Source: JAMOBE01 sp039908285 (GTDB lineage Bacteria; Pseudomonadota; Alphaproteobacteria; Rhodospirillales; Rhodospirillaceae). Taken from it: a DNA stretch of 8,286 nt. The position numbers and the translations under genes are program-made. The stretch is taken from assembly GCA_039908285.1 (NCBI GenBank), contig JAMOBE010000127.1:1-8286 (forward strand), given 5' to 3'. Position 1 is the stretch's first letter. Each line of letters starts with the position of its first letter. Shown piece by piece: positions 6,976 to 8,286 of the stretch. The notes beneath the pieces are model-generated. The model did no database searches. It was not told the DNA's origin and saw only the letters and a program-made list of their open reading frames with translations.

Positions 6976-8271
6976 ATGGCCACTTTCAAATGGGAATCTG
7001 ACGGAACTGGGCTGAAAATCCGGCTCGTCGAGCGCCGGCTTCTGGGAGGCGACCGCGATGTGCCGGTCGCACGGTGGGGGGACGTCGCGGACACCGGCTC
7101 GATGGCCGGTATCGGCAGGGTCATGAGCCTCCTGGACGAGCACGCCGGGGACTCTTCGCCTGCGGTTTCCGCCGACGAGACAACTCTATTCATTCGTCAC
7201 GACATGGTGGCCGGTCTTCAGGAACACCAGGCCGCCGGTCTCGGATTGCCGCCGACGACATCCCTGATCCTCGGTGTGCAGTCCCGTGGTGACCTGGCTC
7301 AGGCCGGCTTCACGGTCATGCATCGCTGGCTTGAAACCAGCACTGCGACAGCATTGGGCATTCGCGAACAGGGCAGCATTATCTGGCACAGAGGCATTCC
7401 CGCCCGCGTCCCCGAACCGCTGTTCGGCATCCACACGGCGATCGTCCGGTTCAATGAGAACGATGCCGCTGACGACGAAATGAGATTTCGGCATCTGGCC
7501 GACTTGAAGGAAATGATTCCCGACGGACCGAAGCCCAGACACGGACTGAATATCGACCCATACGTGCGAAACACGAAGATTGCTGTCGCCTCTGCTTTCT
7601 CGTTGAGTCTGAGGACGAGTAAGGATGGCTTCGACTTCGATCCCGTCCTCTTCGGTCGCAAGATAAGCGAAGCCTGGGTTGATAGCGACGGCTCGGCTGT
7701 TATCGGCGAAGCGGAAGCCCTGTTGCCTGAGGTTATTCAGGAGCGCTTCGCCAGGCATCATTTCAGAATGTGGGACCGTTGCAGAGATAGATACGGCCTC
7801 AGCAGCAATCACTACGTCTACATGGAATCAGGACTGCGCGATGCACTTGATGTCGTTCGAGACGTTCAGCGATCGGATGCTGAAACACGCAGGAAATTCG
7901 CCCGCAATCCGCAAGCTTTTCTGAAGGATGCGCTCGCCGGCCGCTTTGACGAGGCTGCCATCGAGCGGATGTTCATCCCGACGGAGGAATATTCCGCACG
8001 GGTGCTGGATCTCGGTCTGTGGGAGCCGATCGTTCTCCCGTGGATAAAACCCGTACCCAATACCTGGCTCCCCGAAGCCTTCGGGGTGATGGTCGGGGAC
8101 ACTCGTATCGAATTGAAACCCGACGAAGTCGAACCTGCACGGCGGAAGGTCGACGAGGCGATTTCTAAGAGTCCGTTAGGAAACAGTCACGCCCTAGACA
8201 AACTTGTCATAAGCCGGCATATGCTTGCGAAAAATATCATCGCAACCGAGTTATCCATAATTGACTCGTAG
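6976..8271 (+). CDS. zorD: ZorD, N-terminal region only, disrupted by an IS insertion
   Basis: ZorD of type I Zorya is a protein of roughly 1,100 aa with an N-terminal domain and a C-terminal SNF2-type ATPase/nuclease part that attacks invading DNA. The 431-aa frame starts at ATG 6976 after GGATCGGGG (6965-6973). Residues 1 to about 397 form a continuous domain ending in LGLWEPIVLPWIKP (347-360) and NTWLPEAFGVMVGDTRIELK (362-381), a block I associate with the region before the helicase in these proteins. No Walker A, DEAH or other helicase motif is present. From base 8169 (codon 398) the sequence belongs to an IS5-family terminus, so the last 34 residues are IS-encoded, AT-richer and foreign, ending at TAG 8269-8271. 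The product is thus truncated and should lack ATPase activity. The remaining zorD would lie beyond the IS, outside the window. ZorD identity comes from position and recalled similarity; truncation is seen directly. Confidence 0.75.
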   Translation: MATFKWESDGTGLKIRLVERRLLGGDRDVPVARWGDVADTGSMAGIGRVMSLLDEHAGDSSPAVSADETTLFIRHDMVAGLQEHQAAGLGLPPTTSLILGVQSRGDLAQAGFTVMHRWLETSTATALGIREQGSIIWHRGIPARVPEPLFGIHTAIVRFNENDAADDEMRFRHLADLKEMIPDGPKPRHGLNIDPYVRNTKIAVASAFSLSLRTSKDGFDFDPVLFGRKISEAWVDSDGSAVIGEAEALLPEVIQERFARHHFRMWDRCRDRYGLSSNHYVYMESGLRDALDVVRDVQRSDAETRRKFARNPQAFLKDALAGRFDEAAIERMFIPTEEYSARVLDLGLWEPIVLPWIKPVPNTWLPEAFGVMVGDTRIELKPDEVEPARRKVDEAISKSPLGNSHALDKLVISRHMLAKNIIATELSIIDS

Positions 8272-8286
8272 CATGTCTTCAGTCGC
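8169..8286 (-). mobile_element. Second IS5-family insertion sequence, one end only (continues beyond window)
   Basis: At 8169 the sequence begins GAGTCCGTTAGGAAACAG, resembling IS5-type termini and sharing the GARTCYGTT start with the upstream element at 1290 (GAATCTGTT). It is preceded by CTAA (8165-8168), fitting the YTAR target preference of one IS5 subgroup. Base composition drops in GC here compared with zorD. The - strand encodes the end of a transposase within 20 bp of this terminus. The element differs from the one at 1290-2309. The other end is beyond 8286. Confidence 0.75.
8187..8286 (-). CDS. IS5-family transposase, C-terminal 32 residues (5' part outside window)
   Basis: On the - strand, reading from 8285, the frame is open for 32 codons to TGA at 8189-8187. 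The protein begins RLKTCYESIMDNSVAMIFFA and continues SICRLMTSLSRA. This fits the C-terminal pattern of IS5-type transposases, RRL.KDYE.....S.AMI..A..RLM, which follows the catalytic ER..WL..NRR segment. The catalytic residues lie outside the window. The gene reads towards the IS end at 8169 and opposes zorD. Being too short for a standard ORF scan, it is easily missed, but it explains why zorD stops. Confidence 0.75.
   Translation of the reverse strand, partial: RLKTCYESIMDNSVAMIFFASICRLMTSLSRA

Noticed and set aside
6963..6976. ATG at 6963 as an earlier zorD start
   Set aside because: It is 13 nt before the chosen ATG and in another frame; the ZorD frame starts at 6976.

Overview
The window looks like an accessory (genomic-island type) region of a GC-rich alphaproteobacterium, perhaps of the Rhodospirillales. 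The taxonomic guess is inference from GC-rich coding and the insertion sequence (IS) families present; no core taxonomic marker is included. Its main content is a type I Zorya anti-phage operon, zorA-zorB-zorC-zorD, all on the + strand (2369 to about 8168). The operon is preceded by a tRNA gene and a patchwork of IS debris.

Layout. 1-107 is the 3' end of an IS630-type transposase. 108-520 is non-coding and holds a 22-bp inverted repeat (184-263) and one copy of a 15-bp 'CTTTGACCCCCCAT'-type motif. 521-595 is tRNA-Thr(CGT) with an encoded CCA, a plausible island boundary. 596-1127 has no recognisable gene; it has short repeats and, at its end, a second copy of the 15-bp motif abutting the C-terminal remnant of an IS256/Mutator transposase (1128-1289). 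That remnant is cut by a complete-looking IS5-family element of about 1.02 kb (1290-2309), whose transposase is on the - strand. Its right end lies 59 bp before zorA.

The operon. ZorA (807 aa) is a MotA/ExbB-like stator with three membrane segments and a very long helical cytoplasmic tail. ZorB (251 aa) is a MotB/OmpA-like partner with one membrane helix, the proton-carrying Asp (D24) and a peptidoglycan-binding domain. ZorC (466 aa) is the EH_Signature protein, here with Asp where I expect the signature Glu. ZorD begins at 6976 as the family's N-terminal region. Genes are tightly spaced (14-nt gap, 4-nt ATGA overlap, 16-nt gap), so they are probably one transcript. In the established model the ZorAB motor senses envelope perturbation during phage entry and signals through the ZorA tail to the cytoplasmic effectors ZorC (DNA binding) and ZorD (SNF2-type ATPase/nuclease).

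The key observation is that zorD is broken. At 8169 the sequence changes into the end of a second, different IS5-family element. The - strand from 8286 to 8187 encodes a typical IS5 transposase C-terminus, and the zorD frame runs into the IS and stops at 8269-8271. The resulting 431-aa ORF is therefore about 397 ZorD residues plus 34 IS-encoded residues, without the helicase motifs. Unless the rest of zorD is expressed separately downstream, this Zorya locus should be inactive or altered. No clearly new defence system is visible; the interest is in a decaying or IS-modulated Zorya island.
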